The notes: a model not told the origin generated them from the sequence alone. 37,418 nucleotides of DNA from Chromatiales bacterium (GCA_026982475.1 JALSHB010000220.1:1-37418); one strand, 5' to 3'; shown: positions 25,294 to 35,260, numbered from the stretch's first letter. Made by a program: numbers and translations.

Positions 25294-25561
25294 TCAAGGT
25301 AATAACACGGATTCAGTTGGTCTGTCAGCGTTCAGGGCAAGGCGCGCCTCGCAGCGAATGGCCTTAGTCCTTTGCAAGAGGCGCACCAACAGTAGGCGCT
25401 TTAGGCGACGCCGCCATGGACGCTGACAGGCCAACCCTTCGGGCGCTCCTGTGGTGTCCCGCAGCTGCGTTGCAGTGCTTGATAAGGGCCGGGCCATTGC
25501 CTGCGCACTGCGCCTTGCCGCGAAACACCACAGGAACGCTGAACCCGTGTTATTACCTTGA
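25294..25561. repeat. 268-bp cloverleaf-like palindromic element with terminal inverted repeats
   Basis: Terminal arms TCAAGGTAATAACACGGATT (25294 on) and AATCCGTGTTATTACCTTGA-like sequence (ending 25561) match at 22 of 23 positions. Inside are two separate inverted repeats. One pairs 25316-25338 with 25413-25435 (about 20 of 23, containing CTGTCAGCG/CGCTGACAG). The other pairs 25443-25457 with 25525-25539 (14 of 15, containing CCTGTGGTGT/ACACCACAGG). A closing stem with two internal arms gives a cloverleaf. No transposase is encoded. It looks like a non-autonomous (MITE-like) element or a structured repeat. Confidence 0.75.
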
Positions 25562-25602
25562 AAGAGCGCTAGGGTGGGGGGGCGAAATCGCCGGCATACT
25601 AA

Positions 25603-25648
25603 TTCATTAAAAGCGATAACTTAATAGTTATATATTGCTTTTAATGAA
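25603..25648. repeat. AT-rich near-perfect palindrome
   Basis: TTCATTAAAAGC (25603-25614) and GCTTTTAATGAA (25637-25648) are perfect 12-bp arms around an inner dyad ATAACTTAATAGTTAT (25616-25631). The sequence is strikingly AT-rich against the GC-rich surroundings. It could be a cruciform, a protein-binding dyad or a small terminator-like hairpin. The rest of 25649-26018 shows no gene. Confidence 0.65.
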
Positions 25649-25706
25649 AAGCGGCCTGCGCTATTGTTTACCCACTCGCAGACAAACCCCCTAATTTGTT
25701 CGAGCC

Positions 25707-25743
25707 AGCCGCGGCTTTTCCCCTGGAGTCGCGGCTTCTTTTT
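25707..25743 (+). terminator. Weak terminator-like hairpin
   Basis: AGCCGCG (25707-25713) pairs with CGCGGCT (25730-25736), followed by TCTTTTT. The loop is long at 16 nt. It is about 590 bp from the upstream gene, so its client transcript is unclear. Confidence 0.3.
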
Positions 25744-26048
25744 GCGCGGGATCTTGTCGCCCCGGGAGGACTGCCTGGCGCGGCTGTCAGGGGTCCTCAC
25801 CGGCAGCCGGACAGGCGATAACCCTGCTTAGTCCAGGCATTAAAAATTCCATTCGCCGCCGCCTTTGTCTGTCCCCACGAGTGCGCTAGTCTAGGCATGG
25901 CCTGAAGCTGTGGATTCAGGATGAACCTGCCGGGGTTTTCCGCCTCTTTCGCCTATCCATCTGGCGCCCCGCTGCAAGCCCTGATCTTCAATGTTGATGA
26001 GCGGCGGCCGCCGCGCCGATGACGTGTTTTCAATCAGAGAAAATGACC

Positions 26049-27794
26049 ATGAAACTCAGACTGGTTTGTTCCGCCTTCATCCTGATGGCGCTGGTGGCCT
26101 GCGGTTCGGAAAACGCCGGCGAGGGCATTGCCGTCGCCGCCCCCGCGCCCGAAGTCATCGATCATCAGGGGCTGACCGCCAGTTGCGACCGCTGCCATGG
26201 CAAGGATGGCGCCACCAGTGTCGATGGCGCCCCCTTCCTCGCCGGCCAACACCCGCCGTACCTGGTGGCGGCGATCCGCGAATATGTGGTCGGCGCGCGA
26301 CAGCACACGGTCATGCGCGATTCGGTGGTAGCGCTGACGGACGCCGAAAGGGAAAGCGTTGCCCGGCATTACGCCAGCCTGGATACACCGTGGAAAGGGG
26401 CGAAGAAGGCCCAGCCGGTTGCCGCCGGGCGCATCGACAAGCGTGCCGCCGCCGGCAAGCGCATTGCGCGCCAGTGCACCTCCTGCCACGGCGGCAAGGG
26501 CGTCAGCACCCGTCCCGGGGTGCCGAACCTCGCCGGGCTGCAGCCGGATTACTTCAAGCGATCCCTGCGCGCCTACCTGACCGGTGAGCGCCAGGGTGCC
26601 GAAATCATGAAGAACTTCAAATATTCCCTGTCGAAGCGGGACATCGACAATCTTGCCGCCTATTTTGCCAGCCTCAAGCCGCGCAAGACCTCGCTGGCCA
26701 CCTCGGGTAGCGTCAAGTGGGGGCGCAAGACGGCGGCCCGCTGCGTGGGTTGTCACGGCGCCAACGGCAACAGCATCAATCCCGACATACCCAGCCTCGC
26801 CGGCCAGAATGGCCGCTACCTGAAGATCGCCCTGCAGCACTACCGTGACGGCGAGCGCAAGAATGCCCTGATGAAAGAGGCCGTGGCCGGCTTCAGCGAC
26901 ACCAAGATCGCCAATCTTGCCGCCTATTATTCACGCCAGAAACCAGCCTCGCCGGCCAGCGGAGAGAGCGGCAAGCCGGGTGTGTTCGACCCCATTGCCG
27001 ACGGCGGCCGGCTGGCGGCCTCCTGCGATGGCTGCCACGGCGAGAATGGCAACGGCGGTCAGCGGGGCATTCCGCGCCTCACCGGCCTCGCCCCGCAATA
27101 CCTGTTTGCCGCCATCCAGGCCTACAGGCAAGGTGAGCGCAGCAACGAGACCATGCGCATGTTCACCCGCACCCTGAACGATGTCGCCATCGAAAAGGTC
27201 AGCCTGTTCTACGCCACCCGCGAGCCTGGCGAGAACCGGCAGCGCGGCAAGGGCGACACGGCGGCGGGAGAAAAGATCAGCGCCGCCTGCGCCAGTTGCC
27301 ATGGCGAGAAGGGCGTCAGCTCGGACCCCAAGGTGCCCAGCCTGGCGGGCCAGGATGCCGCCTACCTGGTCTCCGCCATCGGTGAGTACGCCAGCGGCAG
27401 GCGCGCCGTCGAGGCCATGACCGATGCCGTCAAGGAGCTGGACAGGCAGGCGGTGGAGGATGTCGCCACCTGGTACGCCTCGTTGAGCGCCGTCCGTCCC
27501 AAGGTCCGCGTGCCGGAGTCGCCCGCCAGCTGGGTACTGAAATGCGATCGCTGCCACGGCCCGGGGGGTTACGGCGAGCAGATGGACAAGCCCATCATCG
27601 CCGGGCAGCTGCAGCCCTACCTGGTCAAGTCGCTGATCGCCTACCGTGATGGCACTCGCAAGCACTCGATGATGAACGCCATGCTGAGCGACATCACCCT
27701 GAGCGAGATCGATGCACTGGCCGCCCATTATGCGCGTCAGGGCTGGCCGGAGAAAAAGCCGCCGGCTGCAGGCAAGGATGATAACCACAAATAG
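26049..27794 (+). CDS. Hexahaem c-type cytochrome lipoprotein made of six c4/c553-like domains
   Basis: A 581-residue exported electron carrier. The N-terminus 'MKLRLVCSAFILMALVAC' is a lipoprotein signal peptide with lipobox LVAC, so it is probably membrane anchored. Six CXXCH haem sites follow at roughly residues 46 (CDRCH), 143 (CTSCH), 231 (CVGCH), 327 (CDGCH), 415 (CASCH) and 499 (CDRCH). Each opens a domain of 80-95 residues with a 'P-LAGQ---YL' core, a 'G-R----M' segment carrying a likely axial Met, and an 'ALAAHYA'-like terminal helix. Known c4 cytochromes have two such domains; six is unusual. ATG 26043 (MTMKLR) is an equally possible start. No partner oxidase or reductase gene is adjacent. 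Confidence 0.88.
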   Translation: MKLRLVCSAFILMALVACGSENAGEGIAVAAPAPEVIDHQGLTASCDRCHGKDGATSVDGAPFLAGQHPPYLVAAIREYVVGARQHTVMRDSVVALTDAERESVARHYASLDTPWKGAKKAQPVAAGRIDKRAAAGKRIARQCTSCHGGKGVSTRPGVPNLAGLQPDYFKRSLRAYLTGERQGAEIMKNFKYSLSKRDIDNLAAYFASLKPRKTSLATSGSVKWGRKTAARCVGCHGANGNSINPDIPSLAGQNGRYLKIALQHYRDGERKNALMKEAVAGFSDTKIANLAAYYSRQKPASPASGESGKPGVFDPIADGGRLAASCDGCHGENGNGGQRGIPRLTGLAPQYLFAAIQAYRQGERSNETMRMFTRTLNDVAIEKVSLFYATREPGENRQRGKGDTAAGEKISAACASCHGEKGVSSDPKVPSLAGQDAAYLVSAIGEYASGRRAVEAMTDAVKELDRQAVEDVATWYASLSAVRPKVRVPESPASWVLKCDRCHGPGGYGEQMDKPIIAGQLQPYLVKSLIAYRDGTRKHSMMNAMLSDITLSEIDALAAHYARQGWPEKKPPAAGKDDNHK

Positions 27795-27854
27795 ACCGCA
27801 GGCGCGGGCCATGCCCGCGGTGTTTGATGGCGCAGAGGCGAAGATACCCGGCAT

Positions 27855-27921
27855 TGTAGGAGTGCCTTCAGGCGCGAAAGGCCGGGTTCGGGAAATGTTC
27901 GCGCCTGAAGGCGCTCCTACA
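27855..27921. repeat. REP-like inverted pair
   Basis: TGTAGGAGTGCCTTCAGGCG and CGCCTGAAGGCGCTCCTACA are inverted arms, each with a GCCTTCAGGC hairpin. The GTAGGAG edge is the form recognised by REP-associated transposases in other gammaproteobacteria. It lies between the cytochrome and the small secreted protein, which converge. A further hairpin, GCGGGCCATGCCCGC-like, lies at 27800-27821. Confidence 0.75.
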
Positions 27922-27977
27922 GGTGCCCTTGAGAAAAATCATCGTGGGCAGGTGCCGTTTGCGCCTCGTTTCGCGAG

Positions 27978-28238
27978 CTAACGGGTTTTGGCGACCCCGG
28001 TCCAGCGCGTATTGCCCTGGTGCTGTTCCCGCGCGTGGGCCTCGGCGTCCTTCTCCGCTGCCTCCCGGGTGGTGTGGCAGCCGGGGCCGAACCAGCCTTC
28101 GAGGTTGTGCAGGCTGTGGGTGCAGATGGCGTACCAGGGCCGCTCCGGCGGACAGAAGCCGGCCTCGGCGTAGTTGCCCATGGCGGCGGCCGGGGCGGGC
28201 GCCAGGGCGCAGAGCAGAATGATCGCGTTCAGGCGCAT
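27978..28238 (-). CDS. Small secreted protein of unknown function
   Basis: An 86-residue protein with a clear signal peptide (residues 1-19, 'LNAIILLCALAPAPAAA') and a short mature part with three cysteines ('GFCPP', 'AICTHS', 'PGCHTT'), aromatic 'RPWYAICTHSLHNLEGWFG' and a charged helix. I do not recognise the family. Its ATG overlaps the stop of the upstream GNAT-fusion gene by one base (TGATG), so it is the last gene of a three-gene leftward operon. It is too short and specific to be a shadow of another gene; the larger open frame covering it is not coding upstream of this ATG. Confidence 0.7.
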   Translation of the reverse strand: MRLNAIILLCALAPAPAAAMGNYAEAGFCPPERPWYAICTHSLHNLEGWFGPGCHTTREAAEKDAEAHAREQHQGNTRWTGVAKTR

Positions 28239-29206
28239 CAGATATGCAGCCGTCGCAGCTCGGCCTCGGGCACGCTGCGTTCCCAGGCGTCGTTGAAGGA
28301 CTTCAGCAGCTGCCGGGCCTCGCCGGGGTTGTTGAATTCCGCCGTGCCTTCGAAGCGCGCGCCGTGGGCGCGGCGCAGAATCCCCACCTCGTCGACCACC
28401 ATGAAGCTGTCGATGCGGTCCTGATCCTCTTCCGCGACGCGGTGGATGAACACGTGGCTGCTGATGCGCCGCGCCAGTTCGACGATGCGGTGGCCGCGGG
28501 TGATGGCGGTGGTGGGGTCCTTGAGCAGGATGTAGACCTTGGAGTGGGGGCTCTGGATCGCCAGCTGTTTGACCGCCTCGACGAAGTCCCGGGTGTCGTA
28601 CAGCGCCGGGTCGAGGTCGTGGGTGAACAGGTGCAGGGAGCGGTGCGCCTGTTGCACCAGGCTCAGCGCCACTTCGCGGTTGTCGCTGCGGGTCTGCAGA
28701 TAGAGGATGTCGCGGTTCTCGCCCAGTTTTTGCGCTGACAGGTCCAGCGTCGTCTCGGGCTCGGCGGCCGCGGCCTCGGACAGTACCCGCTGCATGCGCT
28801 GATGCAGGATGCCGGCATCCATGAAGACTTCGCCAATGGCGTGAAAGCCGTGGCGCTGGTAGAAGCCCAGGGCCTGGGTCTGGGCGTCCAGTTCGACGCT
28901 GGGCAGGCGCATTTTGCGGGCAATGGCGATCAGCGCCGTGAGCAGGGCGCTGCCGACGCCCTGTTGCCGCCACGGCGGCAACACCGCCATGCGGCCGATG
29001 TGGCCATCGGCCAGCAGGCGGCCGGTGCCGATGGGGCGGCCCTGTTCGTCGAAGGCCAGCACGTGGGCGCAGTTGTCGTCGAGGCCGTCCCATTCCAGCG
29101 CCGGCGGCACGTGTTGTTCGTTGATGAACACGGCCTCGCGCAGGGCGCGGAGTTCGCTTTGCGCCGACTGCCAGCTGACCCGTTCGATGCGAATCGTCTT
29201 TTTCAT
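28238..29206 (-). CDS. GNAT acetyltransferase fused to a C-terminal domain of unknown function
   Basis: A 322-residue two-part protein. Residues about 1-145 are a GNAT N-acetyltransferase with the acetyl-CoA loop 'VLPPWRQQGVGSALL' (motif A, about 75-89) and 'ALGFYQRHGFHAIGEVFMDA' (motif B, about 111-130), similar to ElaA/YjdJ-type enzymes. Residues about 160-322 form a separate domain with 'HRSLHLFTHDLDPALYDTRD' and 'DSFMVVDEVGILRR', a phospholipase-D-like fold without the HKD catalytic motifs that I can see. I use ATG 29206, with GAAGGA upstream and a 4-bp ATGA overlap with the oxygenase gene. The substrate is unknown. Confidence 0.8.
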   Translation of the reverse strand: MKKTIRIERVSWQSAQSELRALREAVFINEQHVPPALEWDGLDDNCAHVLAFDEQGRPIGTGRLLADGHIGRMAVLPPWRQQGVGSALLTALIAIARKMRLPSVELDAQTQALGFYQRHGFHAIGEVFMDAGILHQRMQRVLSEAAAAEPETTLDLSAQKLGENRDILYLQTRSDNREVALSLVQQAHRSLHLFTHDLDPALYDTRDFVEAVKQLAIQSPHSKVYILLKDPTTAITRGHRIVELARRISSHVFIHRVAEEDQDRIDSFMVVDEVGILRRAHGARFEGTAEFNNPGEARQLLKSFNDAWERSVPEAELRRLHI

Positions 29207-30384
29207 GTGCCGTCCTTCTGTGGCCATTCGATATAGCCGGCATTGTAGAGCCGGCTGAGCAGCTGGATGAAGGCCGCGTCCTGCAGTGCTTCGTCGAAGT
29301 CACCGGGGCCGAGGCGCCGCCGGTCGCAGAGCCGGGCCACGGGCGCCGCGAGGGCGCGCGGCACGGGCCAGGCCTGGCCATCGACGAACAGGGTGATCTC
29401 GTCGCCGCCGTCGTCGATGAAGGAGAAACGGGCATATTCGCTGCGCCAGAGGCCGCCAGTGGCTTGGAGCTGCTGCAGAAACGCGTCGGCGGACAGGGGT
29501 TGTGCCGGCGGCGCGGCGCACTGCCCGGACTTGCTTTCGGTCATGTAGCGGCCGAACCAGTGGTCGATGGCGGCGTCGTCGGCCAGGGCGTCGCGGATGA
29601 TGCGCCGCACGCGCGTGCGCGCGCCGGCGGTGATCTCGCCGGGGTGACTCTGCAGCGGCAGGTCGGGGTCGTGGTAGCGCTGGCGGTCGTCCAGGCCGCT
29701 GGCGACCTCGTCGAGGAAGCCGGTGAGCAGCTCGCTGACCGTCGGCGTGCGAAAGCCCACGGAGAAGGTCATGCAGTCCTCCAGCGCGACGCCGTAGTGG
29801 GCCACGCCGGGCGGCAGATAGAGCATGTCGCCGGGCGCCAGCACCCAGTCGTCGGTGGCCTGGAAGTCGCGCATGATGCGCAGATCGATGCCGGGGATGA
29901 CGTTGTCGTCGGCCACCGGCTCGGTGCTGATCTGCCAGCGGCGGCGACCCAGACCCTGGATCAGGAACACGTCGTACTGGTCCATGTGCGGGCCGACGGA
30001 GCCGTGCTCTGGGGCATAGCTGACCATCACGTCATCGATGCGCCAGTTGGGGATGAAGTTGAACGATTCGAGCAATGCGGCCAGCTCCGGGAGGTATTTG
30101 TTGCACTCCTGCACCAGCAGGGTCCAGTGGGTCTCGGGCAGCTGGGCGAAGCGGTCTTCGTCGAAGGGGCCGGTCTCCAGTGCCCAGGGCTGCGGGCCGT
30201 CGCGCTCCAGCACGATGCGCGACTCCACCTCCTCCTCGCAGGCCAGGCCGGCCAGCTCGTCCGGGCTGATGGGGGTGGTGAAGCCGGGCAGGGCGTTTCT
30301 CACCAGCAGGGGCTTTTTCTGCCAGTGGTCGGCGAGAAATCGGGCGGGGGTGAGTCCGCCGAGGAGGGGGCTGTGTTCGGTCAT
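29203..30384 (-). CDS. JmjC-type ribosomal protein oxygenase (RoxA/YcfD-like)
   Basis: A 393-residue Fe(II)/2-oxoglutarate oxygenase. The metal-binding triad starts in 'VGPHMDQYDVFLIQGLG' (HxD, about residues 128-144) and ends with the His of 'LYLPPGVAHYGVAL' (about 192-205). 'QKKPLLVRNALPGF' at the N-terminus and the C-terminal winged-helix-like region are as in YcfD. In E. coli that enzyme hydroxylates an arginine of ribosomal protein L16. It heads the operon with the GNAT fusion (4-bp overlap). A structured leader with a terminator lies upstream at 30447-30480. Confidence 0.9.
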   Translation of the reverse strand: MTEHSPLLGGLTPARFLADHWQKKPLLVRNALPGFTTPISPDELAGLACEEEVESRIVLERDGPQPWALETGPFDEDRFAQLPETHWTLLVQECNKYLPELAALLESFNFIPNWRIDDVMVSYAPEHGSVGPHMDQYDVFLIQGLGRRRWQISTEPVADDNVIPGIDLRIMRDFQATDDWVLAPGDMLYLPPGVAHYGVALEDCMTFSVGFRTPTVSELLTGFLDEVASGLDDRQRYHDPDLPLQSHPGEITAGARTRVRRIIRDALADDAAIDHWFGRYMTESKSGQCAAPPAQPLSADAFLQQLQATGGLWRSEYARFSFIDDGGDEITLFVDGQAWPVPRALAAPVARLCDRRRLGPGDFDEALQDAAFIQLLSRLYNAGYIEWPQKDGT

Positions 30385-30446
30385 GCGGGCTAGTTTACGC
30401 TATTGGGAGGGGAATATTGACAGCCCCGGCGGTAAAAAATCCAGGC

Positions 30447-30480
30447 AAAAAAAAGGCTGCACGGTGGGGTTGTGCAGCCT
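30447..30480 (-). terminator. Strong leftward intrinsic terminator upstream of the RoxA-like gene
   Basis: On the minus strand, AGGCTGCAC/GTGCAGCCT forms a 9-bp stem followed by eight or more T residues. It lies 63 bp upstream of the RoxA-like start and not downstream of any protein gene, since purB has its own terminator at 30812-30837. It must therefore end a short transcript or act as an attenuator. Confidence 0.85.
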
Positions 30481-30588
30481 AGAGAGGAGGTTGAAGCGCG
30501 GCGACTAATCACAGGGGAGGGGAGGAGTTGCCTCCGCACTTCAGGGACAGATTATCCGGGTCCAAACTGAATATTCAGTGAATCATTT
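30447..30588 (-). ncRNA. Candidate small RNA or attenuator leader
   Basis: A perfect minus-strand TATAAT (complement of ATTATA at 30595-30600) is followed about 115 nt later by the terminator stem at 30480-30454. The enclosed sequence can form GAATATTC and GGAGGCAACTCC hairpins and has no open frame worth calling. No good -35 box is seen, because the upstream sequence is the end of the 161-bp hairpin element. It could be a free sRNA of about 140 nt or the leader of the RoxA operon. Confidence 0.35.
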
Positions 30589-30600
30589 CACTATATTATA

Positions 30601-30761
30601 CCTGAATCCGTAGGTTCAGGGCGGATGAAGCGTGCAACTGCTTGATACATATCGCGTAATGAAAAATCGAGGGAATAGCGGGGATTATTGCCGAGATTTT
30701 TCATATAGCGAGATGTATCAATGAGTTGTGCGATTCGCCGTCTTGAACCTACGGATTCAGG
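30601..30761. repeat. 161-bp hairpin element, copy 2
   Basis: Same length and layout as the copy at 25133-25293, with perfect 18-bp terminal arms CCTGAATCCGTAGGTTCA and complement. Ten positions differ from copy 1. The GA to AG change in the left arm is matched by TC to CT in the right arm. In the middle stem GCG...CGG has become ACA...TGT, which pairs better. It lies between two leftward terminators. Confidence 0.85.
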
Positions 30762-30811
30762 TTATAAATAAATGAATTCTTGTTTGGTGATTAAGGGCGA
30801 AGGAGGGTAGT

Positions 30812-30837
30812 AAAAAAAGGGGGCAGGGTGTGCCCCC
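30812..30837 (-). terminator. Rho-independent terminator of purB
   Basis: On the minus strand, GGGGGCA/TGCCCCC with a 5-nt loop is followed by seven T residues. It lies about 200 bp beyond the purB stop. Between them, GGGGCAAGCCCGG (30869-30881) and CCGGGCTTGCCCC (about 30947-30959) form another inverted repeat; nothing else is seen in 30838-31033. Confidence 0.85.
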
Positions 30838-31033
30838 ATATAAGGGAGAGTAATGTCGTGACCGGTCTCGGGGGCAAGCCCGGTCACGCATCGTCTTTTG
30901 CAGCCTTCGTGCCAATTCCCGGCGGATGGATTATTGCGGCCTTCGGGCCGGGCTTGCCCCATGGGGTTGGTCAAAAAACCGCCGGATCGACGGGTTTTCG
31001 TTGGCGGTTCGACTGGAATTTGACGGCAGACGC

Positions 31034-32470
<1,437 letters not shown>

Positions 32471-32507
32471 TCACCGCCGCCGTTCGCCCGCAGGGGGGTG
32501 GATCGGC

Positions 32508-32513
32508 TATAAT
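32508..32513 (+). promoter_or_regulatory. Consensus -10 box for acnB
   Basis: TATAAT lies 161 bp before the acnB start, in the gap with purB. No good -35 box is seen at the right distance. The resulting leader would contain the REP-like palindrome at 32561-32630. Confidence 0.5.
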
Positions 32514-32560
32514 CGTCCGCCATTTGCCGCCTGACTCCCGCGGCATCGAGAACGACACCA

Positions 32561-32630
32561 TAGGAGCGGGCCCTTGGGCCGCGAAGGTTTTTCGCACCAT
32601 GGTCATCGCGGCCCAAGGGTCCGCTCCCAC
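32561..32630. repeat. REP-like inverted pair in the acnB leader
   Basis: TAGGAGCGGGCCCTTGGGCC-GCGAA and TCGCGGCCCAAGGGTCCGCT-CCC are inverted arms. The inner hairpin is GGGCCCTTGGGCC rather than the GGCTTCAGCC seen at 203-265, but the GGAGCG and GCGA edges are kept. It ends 45 bp before the acnB ATG. Confidence 0.75.
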
Positions 32631-32674
32631 GACGCTTGCGGGCGCCGCCGCCCACATCAGACACAGGAAAACAC

Positions 32675-35245
32675 ATGCTCGAAGCCTATCGCCAACACGT
32701 CGAAGAACGCGCCCAACAGGGCCTGCCCCCTCTGCCACTGAATGCCGAACAGGTAGCGGAACTGGTGGCGCTGCTGAAGAAACCGCCGGCCGGCGAAGGG
32801 CAGACCCTGGTCGATCTGCTGACCCACCGCGTGCCGCCGGGCGTGGACCAGGCCGCCTACGTCAAGGCCGGTTTCCTCGACGCCGTGGCGCGTGGCGACA
32901 TCAGCTCTCCGCTCATCGACCGCAAGCAGGCCACCAAGCTGCTGGGCACCATGCTTGGCGGCTACAACATCGAGCCGCTGGTGAACCTGCTCGACGATGA
33001 GGCCATGGCGCCCATCGCCGCCCATGCCCTGTCGCGCACCCTGCTGGTGTTCGACGCCTATCACGACGTGATCCACAAGGCCAAGACCAACAGCTGGGCC
33101 AAGGAAGTGGTCGACGCCTGGGCCAATGCCGAGTGGTTCACCCGGCGCGACCCCCTGCCCGAGCAGATCACCGTTACCGTGTTCAAGGTGCCGGGCGAAA
33201 CCAATACCGACGATCTCTCACCCGCCTCCGAGGCCTGGAGCCGGCCGGATATCCCGCTGCACGCCAAGGCCATGCTCGCCGCCAAGATGCCTGACGGCCT
33301 GCAAAAGATCGAGGAACTGAAGGCCAAGGGCCACCCGCTGGCCTATGTGGGCGACGTGGTGGGCACCGGCTCGTCGCGCAAGTCGGCCATCAACTCCGTG
33401 TTATGGCACATGGGGCACGACATCCCCTACGTGCCCGGCAAGCGCCAGGGTGGAGTGATACTCGGTGGCGCCATCGCCCCCATCTTCTTCAATACCGCCG
33501 AGGATTCCGGCGCCCTGCCCATCGAGTGCGACGTGAGCCAACTGGAAATGGGCGATGTCATCACCATTCATCCCTACCAGGGCAAGATCACCAACGAGGC
33601 CGGCGAGACCGTCTCCACCTTCGAGCTGCGGCCCACCACACTGGCCGACGAAGTGCGCGCCGGCGGCCGCATCCCGCTGATCATCGGCCGCTCGCTCACC
33701 GACAAGACCCGCGAGGCCCTGGGCCTGGAGCCCTCCGAGGTGTTCACGCGCCCGCAGCCCGCCACAGACACGGGCAAGGGCTACACCCTGGCGCAGAAGA
33801 TGGTGGGCCGCGCCTGCGGCGTCGAGGGCATCCGCCCCGGCACCTACTGTGAGCCGCGCATGACCACCGTCGGCTCCCAGGACACCACCGGCGCCATGAC
33901 CCGCGACGAACTCAAGGAACTGGCCTGCCTCGGCTTCTCCGCCGACCTGGTGATGCAGAGCTTCTGCCACACCGCCGCCTATCCCAAGCCGGTGGACATC
34001 AAATTGCAGCACGAACTGCCCGAGTTCATCCAGAACCGCGGCGGCGTCAGCCTGCGCCCCGGCGACGGCGTCATCCACTCCTGGCTCAACCGCATGATCC
34101 TGCCCGACACCGTCGGCACCGGCGGCGACTCCCACACCCGCTTCCCCATCGGCATCAGCTTCCCCGCCGGCTCCGGCCTGGTGGCCTTCGGCGCCGCCCT
34201 CGGCGTGATGCCGCTGGACATGCCCGAGTCCGTGCTGGTGCGCTTCACCGGTGAGATGCAGCCCGGCATCACCCTGCGCGACCTGGTCAACGCCATCCCC
34301 TATGTGGCCATTCAAAAGGGCCTGCTGACGGTGGAGAAGGAAGGCAAGAAAAACATCTTCTCCGGCCGCGTGCTGGAGATCGAGGGCCTGCCGGACCTCA
34401 AGGTGGAACAGGCCTTCGAACTCTCCGACGCCTCCGCCGAGCGCTCCGCCAACGGCTGCACCGTGCGCCTCAACCGTGAGCCCATCGAGGAATTCCTCGA
34501 ATCCAACATCACCCTGCTGAAGTGGATGATCGCCGAAGGGTATGAAGACCAGCGCACCCTGCAGCGCCGCATCGACGCCATGCAGGCCTGGCTCGACGAC
34601 CCGCAACTGCTGGAGCCCGATGCCGACGCCGAATACGCCGCGATCATCGACATCGACCTGGCCGAGATCACCGAGCCCCTGCTGGCCTGCCCCAACGACC
34701 CCGACGACATCAAACCCCTGTCGGAAGTGGCCGGCGAAAAGATCGACGAAGTCTTCATCGGCTCCTGCATGACCAACATCGGCCACTACCGCGCCGCCGG
34801 CAAGGTGCTGGAAGCTCACGCTGCAAGTACCGGCGCCGTGCCCACCCGCCTGTGGATCGCCCCGCCCACCAAGATGGACGCACACCAGCTCACGGAAGAA
34901 GGCTACTACGCCATCTTCGGCCGCGTCGGCGCGCGCACCGAAATGCCCGGCTGCTCCCTGTGCATGGGCAACCAGGCACGGGTGCGCGACGGCGCCACCG
35001 TCGTCTCCACCTCCACCCGCAATTTCCCCAACCGGCTGGGCAAGGGCGCCAATGTCTATCTGTCATCCGCCGAACTGGCCGCCGTGGTCGCCGCCAAGGG
35101 CGCCCTGCCCAGCGTGGCGGAATACATGGCGGCAGTGGAGCACCTGAAACCCATGGAGGGCGAGATTTATCGTTATCTCAACTTCCACCAGATTGCGGAA
35201 TACAAGGACGTGGCGGACAAGGTGATGCCGGTCACCCTCGCCTGA
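32675..35245 (+). CDS. acnB: Aconitate hydratase B
   Basis: An 856-residue [4Fe-4S] TCA-cycle enzyme that interconverts citrate and isocitrate. It has the AcnB order: an N-terminal HEAT-like helical domain ('[20 protein letters not shown]' onward), the swivel domain ('[20 protein letters not shown]', '[17 protein letters not shown]'), then the catalytic core with '[20 protein letters not shown]', '[19 protein letters not shown]' and '[14 protein letters not shown]', which carry the cluster cysteines. The length matches AcnB. The ATG at 32675 gives the usual N-terminus; the in-frame upstream ATG at 32636 overlaps the end of the repeat region. Confidence 0.97.
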   Translation: MLEAYRQHVEERAQQGLPPLPLNAEQVAELVALLKKPPAGEGQTLVDLLTHRVPPGVDQAAYVKAGFLDAVARGDISSPLIDRKQATKLLGTMLGGYNIEPLVNLLDDEAMAPIAAHALSRTLLVFDAYHDVIHKAKTNSWAKEVVDAWANAEWFTRRDPLPEQITVTVFKVPGETNTDDLSPASEAWSRPDIPLHAKAMLAAKMPDGLQKIEELKAKGHPLAYVGDVVGTGSSRKSAINSVLWHMGHDIPYVPGKRQGGVILGGAIAPIFFNTAEDSGALPIECDVSQLEMGDVITIHPYQGKITNEAGETVSTFELRPTTLADEVRAGGRIPLIIGRSLTDKTREALGLEPSEVFTRPQPATDTGKGYTLAQKMVGRACGVEGIRPGTYCEPRMTTVGSQDTTGAMTRDELKELACLGFSADLVMQSFCHTAAYPKPVDIKLQHELPEFIQNRGGVSLRPGDGVIHSWLNRMILPDTVGTGGDSHTRFPIGISFPAGSGLVAFGAALGVMPLDMPESVLVRFTGEMQPGITLRDLVNAIPYVAIQKGLLTVEKEGKKNIFSGRVLEIEGLPDLKVEQAFELSDASAERSANGCTVRLNREPIEEFLESNITLLKWMIAEGYEDQRTLQRRIDAMQAWLDDPQLLEPDADAEYAAIIDIDLAEITEPLLACPNDPDDIKPLSEVAGEKIDEVFIGSCMTNIGHYRAAGKVLEAHAASTGAVPTRLWIAPPTKMDAHQLTEEGYYAIFGRVGARTEMPGCSLCMGNQARVRDGATVVSTSTRNFPNRLGKGANVYLSSAELAAVVAAKGALPSVAEYMAAVEHLKPMEGEIYRYLNFHQIAEYKDVADKVMPVTLA

Positions 35246-35260
35246 CGCGGCCCCGCCAAC

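Noticed and set aside
25294-25610. Short open frames inside the cloverleaf element
   Set aside because: They follow the palindromic sequence, lack ribosome binding sites and have no family resemblance.
33401-34885. Long minus-strand open frame (494 codons) opposite acnB
   Set aside because: Low-complexity shadow of the AcnB coding strand with no recognisable domain.
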